Positions 1-5,369 of a stretch of 7,217 nucleotides of DNA are shown here, piece after piece. Numbering within the stretch: the stretch's first letter is position 1; each line of letters starts with the position of its first letter. Below the pieces are notes generated by a model. It saw only the letters and a program-made list of their open reading frames with translations. It was not told the DNA's origin and did no database searches. This DNA is from Pseudomonadota bacterium. Its GTDB lineage: Bacteria; Pseudomonadota; Alphaproteobacteria; Rhizobiales; Rhizobiaceae. The stretch covers positions 1-7,217 of the forward strand of contig JAEWKX010000094.1 in the NCBI GenBank assembly GCA_023393575.1, read 5' to 3'. Both the position numbers and the translations under genes were made by a program.

Positions 1-126
1 GAGCTGGTCCATGGCGGCTTGCGTTTCTGACGGACGCGACATTCTGGAACTCCGGCATAGGAAGCAGATGCCGGATGATCTATATGGGCGATGTGATCTT
101 CTCAAGTCTCACGGAGTGCATGGAAA
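1..126. other. Left-edge spacer upstream of the monooxygenase gene
   Basis: No gene can be assigned here. On the plus strand, frame 1 from the window edge stops at a TGA at 28-30, so these bases could be the last nine codons of an upstream gene, but that is too little to identify. The other two plus frames stay open into the next gene without recognisable protein content. A minus-strand ATG at 13-11 is followed by only four codons before the edge and has no convincing ribosome binding site. I found no well-spaced -35/-10 pair, so the promoter of the downstream gene is unplaced; it may be read from upstream. Confidence 0.4.
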
Positions 127-1341
127 ATGCGTGATATGCTTGTGGTCGGCGGAGGCTATGTCGGATTGTCGGCCGCGGTGGCGGTGAAGCAGTCGGCGCC
201 TCACCTCGAAGTGGAGGTCATCGAAGCGGCTCCGGAGCACGTCTGGGAGAGGGACGAGCGGGCCTCGGCGATCATCGCGGCTGCGAGTCGCATGCTGGAC
301 GTTCTCGGCGTCTGGGACGATATCCTGCCGGAGGCGCAGCCCATCAACCGGATGGTCGTCACCGATTCCCGCACCTCCGATCCCGTTCGGCCGGTCTTCC
401 TGACCTTCGACGGCGAAGTGGAGGAAGGCCAGCCGTTCGCACACATGGTACCGAATGTCGCCATGGTTCGCGCACTCCGCGTCGCCTGTGACCGCCTGGG
501 GATCCCGATCCGCCACGGGCTGTCGGCCACCGGCTTCCAGACGAGGAGCACCAGGACCGACGTGACGCTGTCGGACGGCAGCATGATCGACACCCGCCTG
601 CTGGTGGCCTGCGACGGCGTCAGGTCCCGACTGAGGGACATGGCCGGAATCAAGACGGTAAGCTGGAACTACGGTCAGTCGGGCATCGTCACGACCGTGG
701 AGCACGAACGGCCGCACGAAGGGGTGGCGGAAGAGCATTTCCTGCCGTCCGGCCCGTTCGCGATCCTTCCCCTGACCGGCAACCGTTCCTCCCTGGTCTG
801 GACCGAACGTAGGGCGGAGGCAGAACAACTGGTTGCCTCTGACGACCTCGTCTTCGAGGAGGAACTGCAGCGGCGCTTCGGCCATAAGCTCGGACAGATC
901 ACCGTCGCCGGCAGCAGGAAGGCCTTTCCCCTGGGTCTGACCCTCGCACGCGCCTTCGTCGCGCCGCGCTTCGTGCTGGCCGGGGATGCGGCCCACGGTA
1001 TCCATCCGATTTCCGGCCAAGGCCTCAACCTCGGGTTCAAGGATGTCGCCGCACTGGCGGAAACCGTGGTCGAAGCAGACCGGCTGGGCCTCGACATCGG
1101 CGCGCTCGACGTCCTGGAGCGCTATCAGTCCTGGCGCCGCTTCGACACCTTCCGGATGGGCGTGACGACCGACGTCCTGAACCGCCTGTTCTCCAACGAC
1201 ATCACCCCGGTCAGGATCGCGCGGGACATAGGCCTCGGGATCGTGGAACGCCTGCCACGGCTCAAGTCCTATTTCATCGGCGAGGCCTCGGGCATCACCG
1301 GCGAGGCCCGGCCGAAGCTGTTGGCCGGCAGGGCGATCTAG
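127..1341 (+). CDS. UbiH/UbiF/COQ6-family FAD-dependent monooxygenase (probable ubiquinone-ring hydroxylase)
   Basis: This 404-residue protein is a class A flavoprotein monooxygenase, a family whose members hydroxylate the aromatic ring of ubiquinone precursors using NAD(P)H and O2, usually in a complex at the inner membrane. The N-terminal dinucleotide fold has the GGGYVG fingerprint at residues 8-13. The central DG motif is CDGVRSR (162-168). The FAD ribityl-binding GDAAH motif is at 286-290, followed by the family signature HPISGQGLNLG (293-303). Length is normal for the family. The ATG at 127 is supported by GGAG at 113-116, an in-frame stop at 94-96 and no earlier start after it. The sequence does not tell UbiH, UbiF, UbiL or another paralogue apart, so the ring position is unknown. 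The gene ends 3 bases from the convergent Trm112-family stop. Confidence 0.88.
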   Translation: MRDMLVVGGGYVGLSAAVAVKQSAPHLEVEVIEAAPEHVWERDERASAIIAAASRMLDVLGVWDDILPEAQPINRMVVTDSRTSDPVRPVFLTFDGEVEEGQPFAHMVPNVAMVRALRVACDRLGIPIRHGLSATGFQTRSTRTDVTLSDGSMIDTRLLVACDGVRSRLRDMAGIKTVSWNYGQSGIVTTVEHERPHEGVAEEHFLPSGPFAILPLTGNRSSLVWTERRAEAEQLVASDDLVFEEELQRRFGHKLGQITVAGSRKAFPLGLTLARAFVAPRFVLAGDAAHGIHPISGQGLNLGFKDVAALAETVVEADRLGLDIGALDVLERYQSWRRFDTFRMGVTTDVLNRLFSNDITPVRIARDIGLGIVERLPRLKSYFIGEASGITGEARPKLLAGRAI

Positions 1342-1344
1342 GAG

Positions 1345-1533
1345 CTATTCCTCGAGCCTGCGGGCCTCCGAGACCAGCATGATCGGCACACCGTCCCGAA
1401 TGGGATAGGCGAGCTTCGCTTTCTCGGAGACAAGCTCGTTGGTTTCGCGGCTGAAGGAAAGGTGCGCCTTCGAGAGCGGACACACGAGAAGCTCCAGAAG
1501 CTTCGGATCGACCTTGCTCACCCGCTCGTCCAT
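1345..1533 (-). CDS. Trm112-family small protein (UPF0434/YcaR-like)
   Basis: A 62-residue protein matching the bacterial Trm112/YcaR family (about 60 residues). In eukaryotes and archaea Trm112 is a zinc-binding activator of methyltransferases that modify tRNA, rRNA and release factors; the bacterial role is less clear. The sequence shows [17 protein letters not shown] (9-25), then [20 protein letters not shown] (34-53), with the family's conserved AYPIRDGVP core and the usual C-terminal SEARRLEE. The zinc ligands are incomplete: the first pair reads CPLS where zinc-binding members have CPxC, so C18 is the only cysteine. The chosen ATG at 1533 is 8 bases after the LON-domain gene's stop, with a weak TAGGTAG ribosome site overlapping that stop, which suggests translational coupling. 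A longer frame to 1734 only reads back through the LON-domain gene in another frame. Confidence 0.85.
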   Translation of the reverse strand: MDERVSKVDPKLLELLVCPLSKAHLSFSRETNELVSEKAKLAYPIRDGVPIMLVSEARRLEE

Positions 1534-1541
1534 GGCACTAC

Positions 1542-2216
1542 CTACTGCAGCAGGGTATCGGAATCGCCGGGCCCGCGGGCCTGCAGGATTTCCGTGATCG
1601 CGATCAGGGTTTCGGCGCGCGTCCTCAGGTCGGGTGCCTCCAGAAGCGCCTGCTTCTCGGCGGGGCCGAAGGGCGACATCATCGACAGGGAGTTGACGAG
1701 GGTCCGGTTTCCCGCCCGCTCGACGCTCTCCCAATCCGCCTCCAGCTTGTTGGCATCGAGATAGGCCCGAAACACGCGTAGCAGTTCGGCGCGATCCACC
1801 GCCGCCTCGTCATCCTCCGCCGACAGGTCCGCCAGCAACGGAGCGATCCGGAAGGTGCGATAGGGATGTCCTTCGCCGATCTCCTCCAGAAGCCGGAAGC
1901 GGCAGACGCCGCTGAGCGAGGTGATGTAGCGTCCGTCGCCGGTCTCTGCGAAAGACGTAATGCGGCCGATGCAGCCGACGCTGCTCAATGCCGATCTCGA
2001 ACCATCGCCATTCTCCGCCTCTGCGAGCGACGGTTGCACGATCCCGATCAGCCGGTCGCCCGCAAGTGCCGCATCGAACATGGCAAGATAACGCGGCTCG
2101 AAGATGTTGAGGGGCAACTGGCCGCCGGGAAGCAAAAGTGCTCCGGTCAGGGGAAAGACCCGAACCCTCTCGGGCAGGTCCTCCCGCTTCACATATCTGG
2201 CATTTCCCACGATCAT
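1542..2216 (-). CDS. LON substrate-binding-domain protein (stand-alone LON N-terminal domain)
   Basis: A 224-residue protein made of the LON N-terminal substrate-binding domain (ASKHA-like PUA fold, PF02190 type) without the AAA+ or Ser-Lys protease domains of the Lon protease. The signature is [30 protein letters not shown] (18-47), followed by [10 protein letters not shown] (53-62), GCIGRITSF (81-89) and a helical C-terminal half (about 136-212). Such stand-alone domains are widespread in bacteria and often annotated as peptidase S16; no catalytic activity is expected. The ATG at 2216 is preferred because GGGAGG (2227-2232) lies 10 bases upstream. An ATG at 2264 would add 16 residues lacking family character and would run through a palindrome. 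It lies in the quality-control cluster between the cnoX-like gene and the Trm112-family gene, and its partner or substrate is unknown. Confidence 0.86.
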   Translation of the reverse strand: MIVGNARYVKREDLPERVRVFPLTGALLLPGGQLPLNIFEPRYLAMFDAALAGDRLIGIVQPSLAEAENGDGSRSALSSVGCIGRITSFAETGDGRYITSLSGVCRFRLLEEIGEGHPYRTFRIAPLLADLSAEDDEAAVDRAELLRVFRAYLDANKLEADWESVERAGNRTLVNSLSMMSPFGPAEKQALLEAPDLRTRAETLIAITEILQARGPGDSDTLLQ

Positions 2217-2226
2217 GGGGTCCCAA

Positions 2227-2232
2227 CCTCCC
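2227..2232 (-). promoter_or_regulatory. Ribosome binding site deciding the LON-domain gene start
   Basis: On the minus strand GGGAGG lies 10 bases before the ATG at 2216-2214. No comparable site precedes the alternative upstream ATG at 2264, so this site favours the shorter 224-residue protein, which also matches the point where family similarity begins. Confidence 0.6.
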
Positions 2233-2244
2233 GGACCACGACAG

Positions 2245-2262
2245 GGCGGCGCCGGCGCCGCC
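2245..2262 (-). repeat. 18-bp perfect GC palindrome in the leader of the LON-domain gene
   Basis: GGCGGCGCCGGCGCCGCC is its own reverse complement over all 18 bases. It lies between the cnoX-like stop (2323) and the LON-domain ATG (2216). As minus-strand RNA it can form a 7-bp stem with a 4-base loop. No U-run follows, so it is not a typical intrinsic terminator. It could be an attenuator, an mRNA-stabilising hairpin or an operator. The dyad is read directly; the role is open. Confidence 0.5.
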
Positions 2263-2269
2263 AATGGCG

Positions 2270-2299
2270 ATAATGTGGGGCACGCGGCAGGGAACGCAA
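2270..2299 (-). promoter_or_regulatory. Possible promoter for the LON-domain and Trm112-family genes
   Basis: On the minus strand TTGCGT (2294-2299) is followed after 18 bases by CATTAT (2270-2275). Each hexamer matches four of six sigma-70 consensus bases. If used, transcription would begin close to the 18-bp palindrome, making it the first structure in the transcript. The match is modest and in GC-rich DNA could be chance. Confidence 0.3.
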
Positions 2300-2322
2300 G
2301 GGCGGCGTCCCGGTCGCGCGTG

Positions 2323-3303
2323 TCAGGAAAACAGGATCGACGACATGCGCCGGCGGGCGGTCAGCGTGGCCGGGTCCTTGGGTCCCCATGCCTCGAAGAA
2401 CTCGACGAGCTGGCGGCGTGCGCCGTCCTCCTGGAACTCCCGATCCTTGCGCATGATGTAGAGCAGGTGTTCGCCGGCCTCCTCGCGCTTGCCTTCCGCA
2501 TTGCGGATCTTGGCGAGCTTCATCCGGGCCTCGTGCTTGTCCGGATGCAGCGAAAGCTCATGCTCGAGCGCGGCAGGATCGCCGAGCTTGCGGGCCTCCT
2601 CGAACTGCTCCAGCTTCTTGGCCACTGCCTGCACCGCCGGCTCCTTGGACACCTCCTCGGGGAGCGACTGCAGCATCTGCGAGGCCCGCGGCAGGTCGCC
2701 GAGCTCGATCATGCAGCGCACCATGCCGGCGACAGCCTTGGCGTTGTCCGGATCCGCCTGCAGGACCGCCCCGAAAAGCTGGGCGGCACCCTGTACGTCA
2801 CCAGTGGACAGGAGCCCGTCCGCTTCTCCAAGCACTGCCTCGATCTCGGCAGCCTGGTCCGCACCGGCCGGGCCGGCAACCTTGTCGATGAACTGCCGGA
2901 GTTGAGTTTCGGGAACGGCCCCCATGAAGCCATCCACCGGTCGGCCGTCGACGAAGGCGACGACGGCGGGAATCGACTGGATGCCCATCTGCCCCGGAAT
3001 GGCAGGATGATCGTCAATGTTGAGCTTGACGAGCTTGACCCGGCCCTGGGCCTCGTTGATCACACGCTCCAGCACCGGCGTCAGCTGCTTGCAGGGGCCG
3101 CACCAGGGGGCCCAGAAATCGACGAGGACCGGCTGGCGGCGGGATTCCTCGATGACATCGGTGCCTAAGGCGGCAGTACTGGTATCCTTGATCAACGAGC
3201 CGGCAGGACCGCTCCCATTCGCGGCCGCAGGATCACCGAACTGGGCCGAGGCAGTCATCTGCCCGCCATAGGAGCCGCCGTAGGGGTTATCTGTGCCGCT
3301 CAT
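2323..3303 (-). CDS. cnoX: CnoX/YbbN-like thioredoxin-TPR protein (co-chaperone with CXXC active site)
   Basis: A protein of 326 residues from the preferred ATG (numbering below counts from the TTG one codon earlier, at 3306). Residues 1-40 are a Gly/Ala-rich, probably disordered tail (NPYGGSYGG). The thioredoxin domain follows (about 42-145) with the WCGPC active site at 68-72 and the cis-proline loop SIPAVVAF at 111-118. The rest (about 150-300) is helical and TPR-like. This is the CnoX/YbbN architecture: a cytosolic holdase that guards proteins against oxidative damage and hands them to GroEL. E. coli CnoX lacks a full CXXC pair, whereas this protein has one and so is probably redox-active, as reported for the Caulobacter protein. 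AGGAG at 3310-3314 lies 6 bases before the ATG at 3303 and only 3 before the TTG, so ATG is chosen. A good promoter lies just upstream at 3337-3365. Confidence 0.9.
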   Translation of the reverse strand: MSGTDNPYGGSYGGQMTASAQFGDPAAANGSGPAGSLIKDTSTAALGTDVIEESRRQPVLVDFWAPWCGPCKQLTPVLERVINEAQGRVKLVKLNIDDHPAIPGQMGIQSIPAVVAFVDGRPVDGFMGAVPETQLRQFIDKVAGPAGADQAAEIEAVLGEADGLLSTGDVQGAAQLFGAVLQADPDNAKAVAGMVRCMIELGDLPRASQMLQSLPEEVSKEPAVQAVAKKLEQFEEARKLGDPAALEHELSLHPDKHEARMKLAKIRNAEGKREEAGEHLLYIMRKDREFQEDGARRQLVEFFEAWGPKDPATLTARRRMSSILFS

Positions 3304-3336
3304 CAATGTCTCCTGATCTCGTCTTGTCGTGCCGCG

Positions 3337-3365
3337 ATTGTATGCCGCGAAACATCGTATGTCAG
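3337..3365 (-). promoter_or_regulatory. Strong sigma-70-like promoter for the cnoX-like gene
   Basis: On the minus strand CTGACA (3360-3365) and TACAAT (3337-3342) are separated by exactly 17 bases, and each hexamer matches five of six consensus bases. The -35 overlaps the TGA stop of the upstream deacylase gene (3362-3364). A start near 3330 would give a leader of roughly 27 bases. This implies that the cnoX-like gene can be expressed independently of the deacylase gene. Confidence 0.6.
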
Positions 3366-3883
3366 TCGGTCACTTTCAAGACAAGCGGCTGATGGCCCGT
3401 CGCCTCCAGGAACCGCAGCAGATCCTCGCGACGGATCGACGTGGTCGCGTCGTTGGAAAGCGGATGGGCATTGATGACGTCGTGCTTCATCAGATCCTCG
3501 TCAAGGACGAAAGTGACTTCGGCCTGCCGGTCGTTGATGGCACCCAGCACGGTTACCGAACCCGGCACGACCCCGAGATACTCCATCAGCTTCTCCGGCC
3601 TGCCGAACGAGACCCGGCTCGCCGCACCGATCACCTTGTGGACCGTCTTCAGGTCGACGGTTGCATTTTCCTCCACCGTCAGGACGAAGTACCGATCCTT
3701 CTTGTCCTTCACGAAGAGGTTCTTCGTGTGGCCGCCGGGGATCTCGTCGCGCAACGAGACCGACTCCGCCACAGTGAATACGGGAGCATGCCGCCTGGTC
3801 GTGTGGAGGATGCCAAGCCGGTCGAGAAAGGCAAAGAGCTCTTCGGGGGTCTTGGCGTCGAGCGGCGAGGCAGCAATGTTCAT
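3362..3883 (-). CDS. prdX: ProXp-ala-type prolyl-tRNA editing deacylase (YbaK/ProX family)
   Basis: A complete 173-residue member of the YbaK/ProX family, close in layout to ProXp-ala (formerly PrdX), which hydrolyses Ala-tRNA(Pro) made in error by prolyl-tRNA synthetase. The editing-domain features are HTTRRHAPVFTVAES (27-41), GGHTKNLFVKD (50-60) with the conserved Lys54, LKTVHKVIGA (78-87), FGRPEKLMEYLGVVPGSVTVLGAIND (93-118), and the late HPLSNDATTSI block (140-150). Many alphaproteobacterial prolyl-tRNA synthetases lack the cis-editing INS domain, which would explain a free-standing enzyme; the synthetase is not in this window. The ATG at 3883 is fixed by an in-frame TAA at 3896-3898 with no usable start between them. 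The ribosome site is weak. It heads the minus-strand cluster running on to the cnoX-like gene, 58 bases downstream. Other members of this family edit different tRNAs, so substrate is inferred. Confidence 0.87.
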   Translation of the reverse strand: MNIAASPLDAKTPEELFAFLDRLGILHTTRRHAPVFTVAESVSLRDEIPGGHTKNLFVKDKKDRYFVLTVEENATVDLKTVHKVIGAASRVSFGRPEKLMEYLGVVPGSVTVLGAINDRQAEVTFVLDEDLMKHDVINAHPLSNDATTSIRREDLLRFLEATGHQPLVLKVTD

Positions 3884-3930
3884 GATCGACCACGTTTATG
3901 TTGCGGCAGGGCCCTAGAGGCGATTTTGGG

Positions 3931-3957
3931 ATTATCGTGTCATCGTCGCCGCGACAA
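3931..3957 (-). promoter_or_regulatory. Possible promoter for the prolyl-tRNA editing gene
   Basis: On the minus strand GATAAT (3931-3936) is a five-of-six match to the -10 consensus, with TTGTCG (3952-3957) 15 bases upstream as a possible -35. The spacing is shorter than the preferred 17. The -35 overlaps the first copy of the 14-bp repeat, so a protein bound there could block or assist polymerase. It would give a leader of about 40 bases. Confidence 0.35.
3944..3957. repeat. 14-bp palindrome-bearing repeat, copy 1
   Basis: CGTCGCCGCGACAA, with the core GTCGC-C-GCGAC (3945-3955) being two 5-bp arms around a single base. An identical copy lies at 4085-4098, 141 bases away in the same orientation. 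This copy overlaps the predicted -35 of the prolyl-tRNA editing gene. A one-base centre is too tight for an RNA hairpin, so a DNA-binding site is the more natural reading. Confidence 0.5.
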
Positions 3958-4050
3958 GCAGAAGATCGCGGGGGGATCGGTTCCAGCGTCCGGGAGGTCG
4001 ACGTGACGCGCAACCCGCCAAAAAATCTCGATCGGACAGACATTTCCCTG

Positions 4051-4079
4051 TTGCATTCAAAAATCAGTTAGGCCATATA
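4051..4079 (+). promoter_or_regulatory. Predicted promoter of tRNA-Gly with GC-rich discriminator
   Basis: TTGCAT (4051-4056) and CATATA (4074-4079) are spaced by 17 bases. The expected start is near 4086, giving a tRNA leader of about 58 bases. The stretch between the -10 and the start is almost entirely G and C, as in stable-RNA promoters under stringent (ppGpp) control. Promoter placement is inferred; the discriminator composition is read directly. Confidence 0.45.
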
Positions 4080-4084
4080 GCGCC

Positions 4085-4098
4085 CGTCGCCGCGACAA
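4085..4098. repeat. 14-bp palindrome-bearing repeat, copy 2
   Basis: An exact second copy of CGTCGCCGCGACAA, same orientation as the copy at 3944-3957. Its palindromic core (4086-4096) sits on the predicted transcription start of tRNA-Gly. The two copies thus mark the promoter regions of both divergent genes in this spacer. Confidence 0.5.
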
Positions 4099-4143
4099 CG
4101 GCAGGCCCACGATCCAACGGCTACCCCCGGATCGCGGATATGA

Positions 4144-4218
4144 GCGGGTGTAGCTCAGGGGTAGAGCACAACCTTGCCAAGGTTGGGGTCGAGCGTTCGA
4201 ATCGCTTCACCCGCTCCA
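4144..4218 (+). tRNA. tRNA-Gly (GCC anticodon)
   Basis: The sequence folds as a full cloverleaf. The acceptor stem GCGGGTG (4144-4150) pairs with CACCCGC (4208-4214), followed by discriminator T4215 and an encoded CCA (4216-4218). The D arm is GCTC/GAGC. The anticodon stem CAACC/GGTTG (4169-4173, 4181-4185) encloses loop TTGCCAA with anticodon GCC at 4176-4178, which reads GGC and GGU codons. The variable loop has 5 bases. The T arm GAGCG/CGCTT carries the TTCGAAT loop and one G-U pair. A 5-bp dyad with a TTTT loop (4233-4246) follows, but it lacks a downstream T-run, so no clear terminator is visible. The gene is flanked by two minus-strand clusters, so it is transcribed alone. Confidence 0.96.
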
Positions 4219-4264
4219 GTTTCTCATCCCAGATCAGTTTTCTGATGTCCGCAGACCTATGAGC

Positions 4265-4283
4265 GTGGCCGCTCCGCAGCCAC
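4265..4283 (-). terminator. Hairpin just past galM, likely transcription end
   Basis: Read as minus-strand RNA, GUGGCUGC and GCGGCCAC form an 8-bp stem with one G-U pair around a 3-base GGA loop, starting 6 bases after the galM stop codon. On the plus strand the same pair is a C-A mismatch, so the structure favours galM transcripts. No U-run follows, so termination may be weak or need another factor. It also separates galM readthrough from the convergent tRNA gene. Confidence 0.45.
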
Positions 4284-4289
4284 CCCAGA

Positions 4290-5303
4290 TTAGCCTTTCG
4301 TGAACGCGTAGTCGGTTTCCTGTCGGAGCACGTTGCCGGGACGCAGCACCCCGTCCGGGAAATCCGGATGGTTGACCGCGTCGGGCCAGACCTGCGTTTC
4401 GAGGCAGAAGCCCGCAAACCGGCCGTAGTGGCGGCCGCCGAGCCCCGGCACCGGTACGTCCAGCTTGAAGCCCGAATAGAACTGGATTCCAGGCTCCGTG
4501 GTCCGCACCTCCAGCGAGACACCCGAGCCGGCGCTTCGCGCGATCGCCACCGGCCGCATCGCGACGCGTTCCGCGGAAAGGCAGTAATTGTGGTCGAACA
4601 GAACCTGCTTACCTTCCCTTTTGCGATCCATCGGTCCCATCTCCCTCAGATCGAACTCGGTTCCCGCAACGGGGAGCAGGCGGCCGGTCGGGCACTGGCG
4701 CTCGTCCACTTCCACGATCCGGTCTGCCGCGATCATGATCGCGTGGCCAAGGGCTGTTTCACTGCCGTCGAGGTTGAAATAGGTATGCTGACAGATGTTG
4801 CAGGGCGTCGGATGGTCGGCGATGCTCTCGTAGAGCACGTTGAGCACACCGTTGCCGGCCAGGTGATAGGTGGCGGTGACGGTGCAGTTGCCGGGATAGC
4901 CGGCGCGGCCGTCGGGGTCGGTGATCCGCAGCACGACCTTGTCCTCCGCAAGGTCCAGAATGTCCCAGTTGCGCTTGGCGATGCCGTCGCTTCCGCCATG
5001 CAGATGGGTGACGCCCTTCTCGTTGAGTTCCAGCTGGTAGGACTTGCCGTCCAGTTCGAACCGCCCGCCGGTGATGCGGTTGGCGCAGCGCCCCGGCGTC
5101 GCTCCGAAATAGGAGGAATAGCGGGGATAGTCGTCGAAGGCTTCGAAGCCGAGAACGAGCGGTGCTTCGTGTCCCTCGAGCCGCAGATCCTGGATGACAG
5201 CGCCCCAGGTCATGACATGCGCGGTCAAGCCGCCCCCGCGGATCGTGACCCGATAGACCGTTTCTCCGCTCGCAGTCCTTCCGAAGACTTCGCGCTCAGC
5301 CAT
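4290..5303 (-). CDS. galM: Aldose 1-epimerase (galactose mutarotase)
   Basis: A complete 337-residue cytosolic enzyme that interconverts the alpha and beta anomers of glucose, galactose and similar sugars. Length is normal for GalM. The family signatures are in order: FGATPGRCANRI (66-77), THLHGG (99-104) with the substrate His102, QHTYFNLDG (172-180) with the proposed acid His173, FDHNY (236-240) with sugar-binding Asp238, and FCLETQVWPDAVNHPDFP (299-316) with the catalytic base Glu302. All key residues known from the Lactococcus enzyme therefore have counterparts. The ATG at 5303 is fixed by GGAGG (5310-5314) 6 bases upstream. It follows the VWA gene by 66 bases on the same strand with no clear promoter between, so cotranscription is likely. 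No other sugar-use gene is nearby, and the physiological sugar cannot be told from sequence. Confidence 0.94.
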   Translation of the reverse strand: MAEREVFGRTASGETVYRVTIRGGGLTAHVMTWGAVIQDLRLEGHEAPLVLGFEAFDDYPRYSSYFGATPGRCANRITGGRFELDGKSYQLELNEKGVTHLHGGSDGIAKRNWDILDLAEDKVVLRITDPDGRAGYPGNCTVTATYHLAGNGVLNVLYESIADHPTPCNICQHTYFNLDGSETALGHAIMIAADRIVEVDERQCPTGRLLPVAGTEFDLREMGPMDRKREGKQVLFDHNYCLSAERVAMRPVAIARSAGSGVSLEVRTTEPGIQFYSGFKLDVPVPGLGGRHYGRFAGFCLETQVWPDAVNHPDFPDGVLRPGNVLRQETDYAFTKG

Positions 5304-5369
5304 TGCATGCCTCCAAATCAGCTCGGGCGAACCTGATCGATTTCTTCCGTCCGCGCAATCGGCAAGACG

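Larger units (their letters stand above)
3884..4143. other. Divergent spacer between the deacylase gene and tRNA-Gly
   Basis: These 260 bases separate the minus-strand prolyl-tRNA editing gene from the plus-strand tRNA and contain no credible protein gene. They hold a candidate promoter on each strand and two copies of a 14-bp palindrome-bearing repeat, listed separately. The middle (about 3960-4050) has short homopolymer runs, GGGGGG at 3969-3974 and AAAAAA at 4020-4025, but no hairpin next to them that would make a terminator. Confidence 0.6.

Noticed and set aside
1..30. C-terminal end of an upstream plus-strand gene (frame 1 to TGA at 28-30), or a divergent gene starting at 13
   Set aside because: Too few codons in either case to recognise a protein or separate from chance.
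109..1020. Minus-strand open frame opposite the monooxygenase gene
   Set aside because: Same shadow effect; the plus-strand gene has all FAD-binding motifs in order.
1534..1734. N-terminal extension of the Trm112-family protein to 129 residues
   Set aside because: The extra residues overlap the LON-domain gene in another frame; family similarity begins at the ATG at 1533, giving the normal 62-residue length.
2217..2264. Upstream ATG at 2264 for the LON-domain gene
   Set aside because: It lacks a ribosome binding site and would translate a GC palindrome into low-complexity residues; the ATG at 2216 has GGGAGG at good spacing.
2104..3168. Long plus-strand open frame (354 codons) opposite the LON-domain and cnoX-like genes
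   Set aside because: It is antisense to two well-identified genes, has no family resemblance, and is the long stop-free shadow expected in GC-rich DNA.
4144..4218. tRNA-Gly as an integration site for a mobile element
   Set aside because: No integrase gene and no repeat of the tRNA 3' end is seen in the window; the flanking genes are housekeeping types.
4233..4246. ATCAG-TTTT-CTGAT dyad after tRNA-Gly as a terminator
   Set aside because: Only five base pairs and no T-run follows; too weak to call.
4368..5336. Plus-strand open frame (322 codons) opposite galM
   Set aside because: It mirrors a galM gene with all catalytic residues intact; its protein is Arg/Ala/Gly-rich and unrecognisable.
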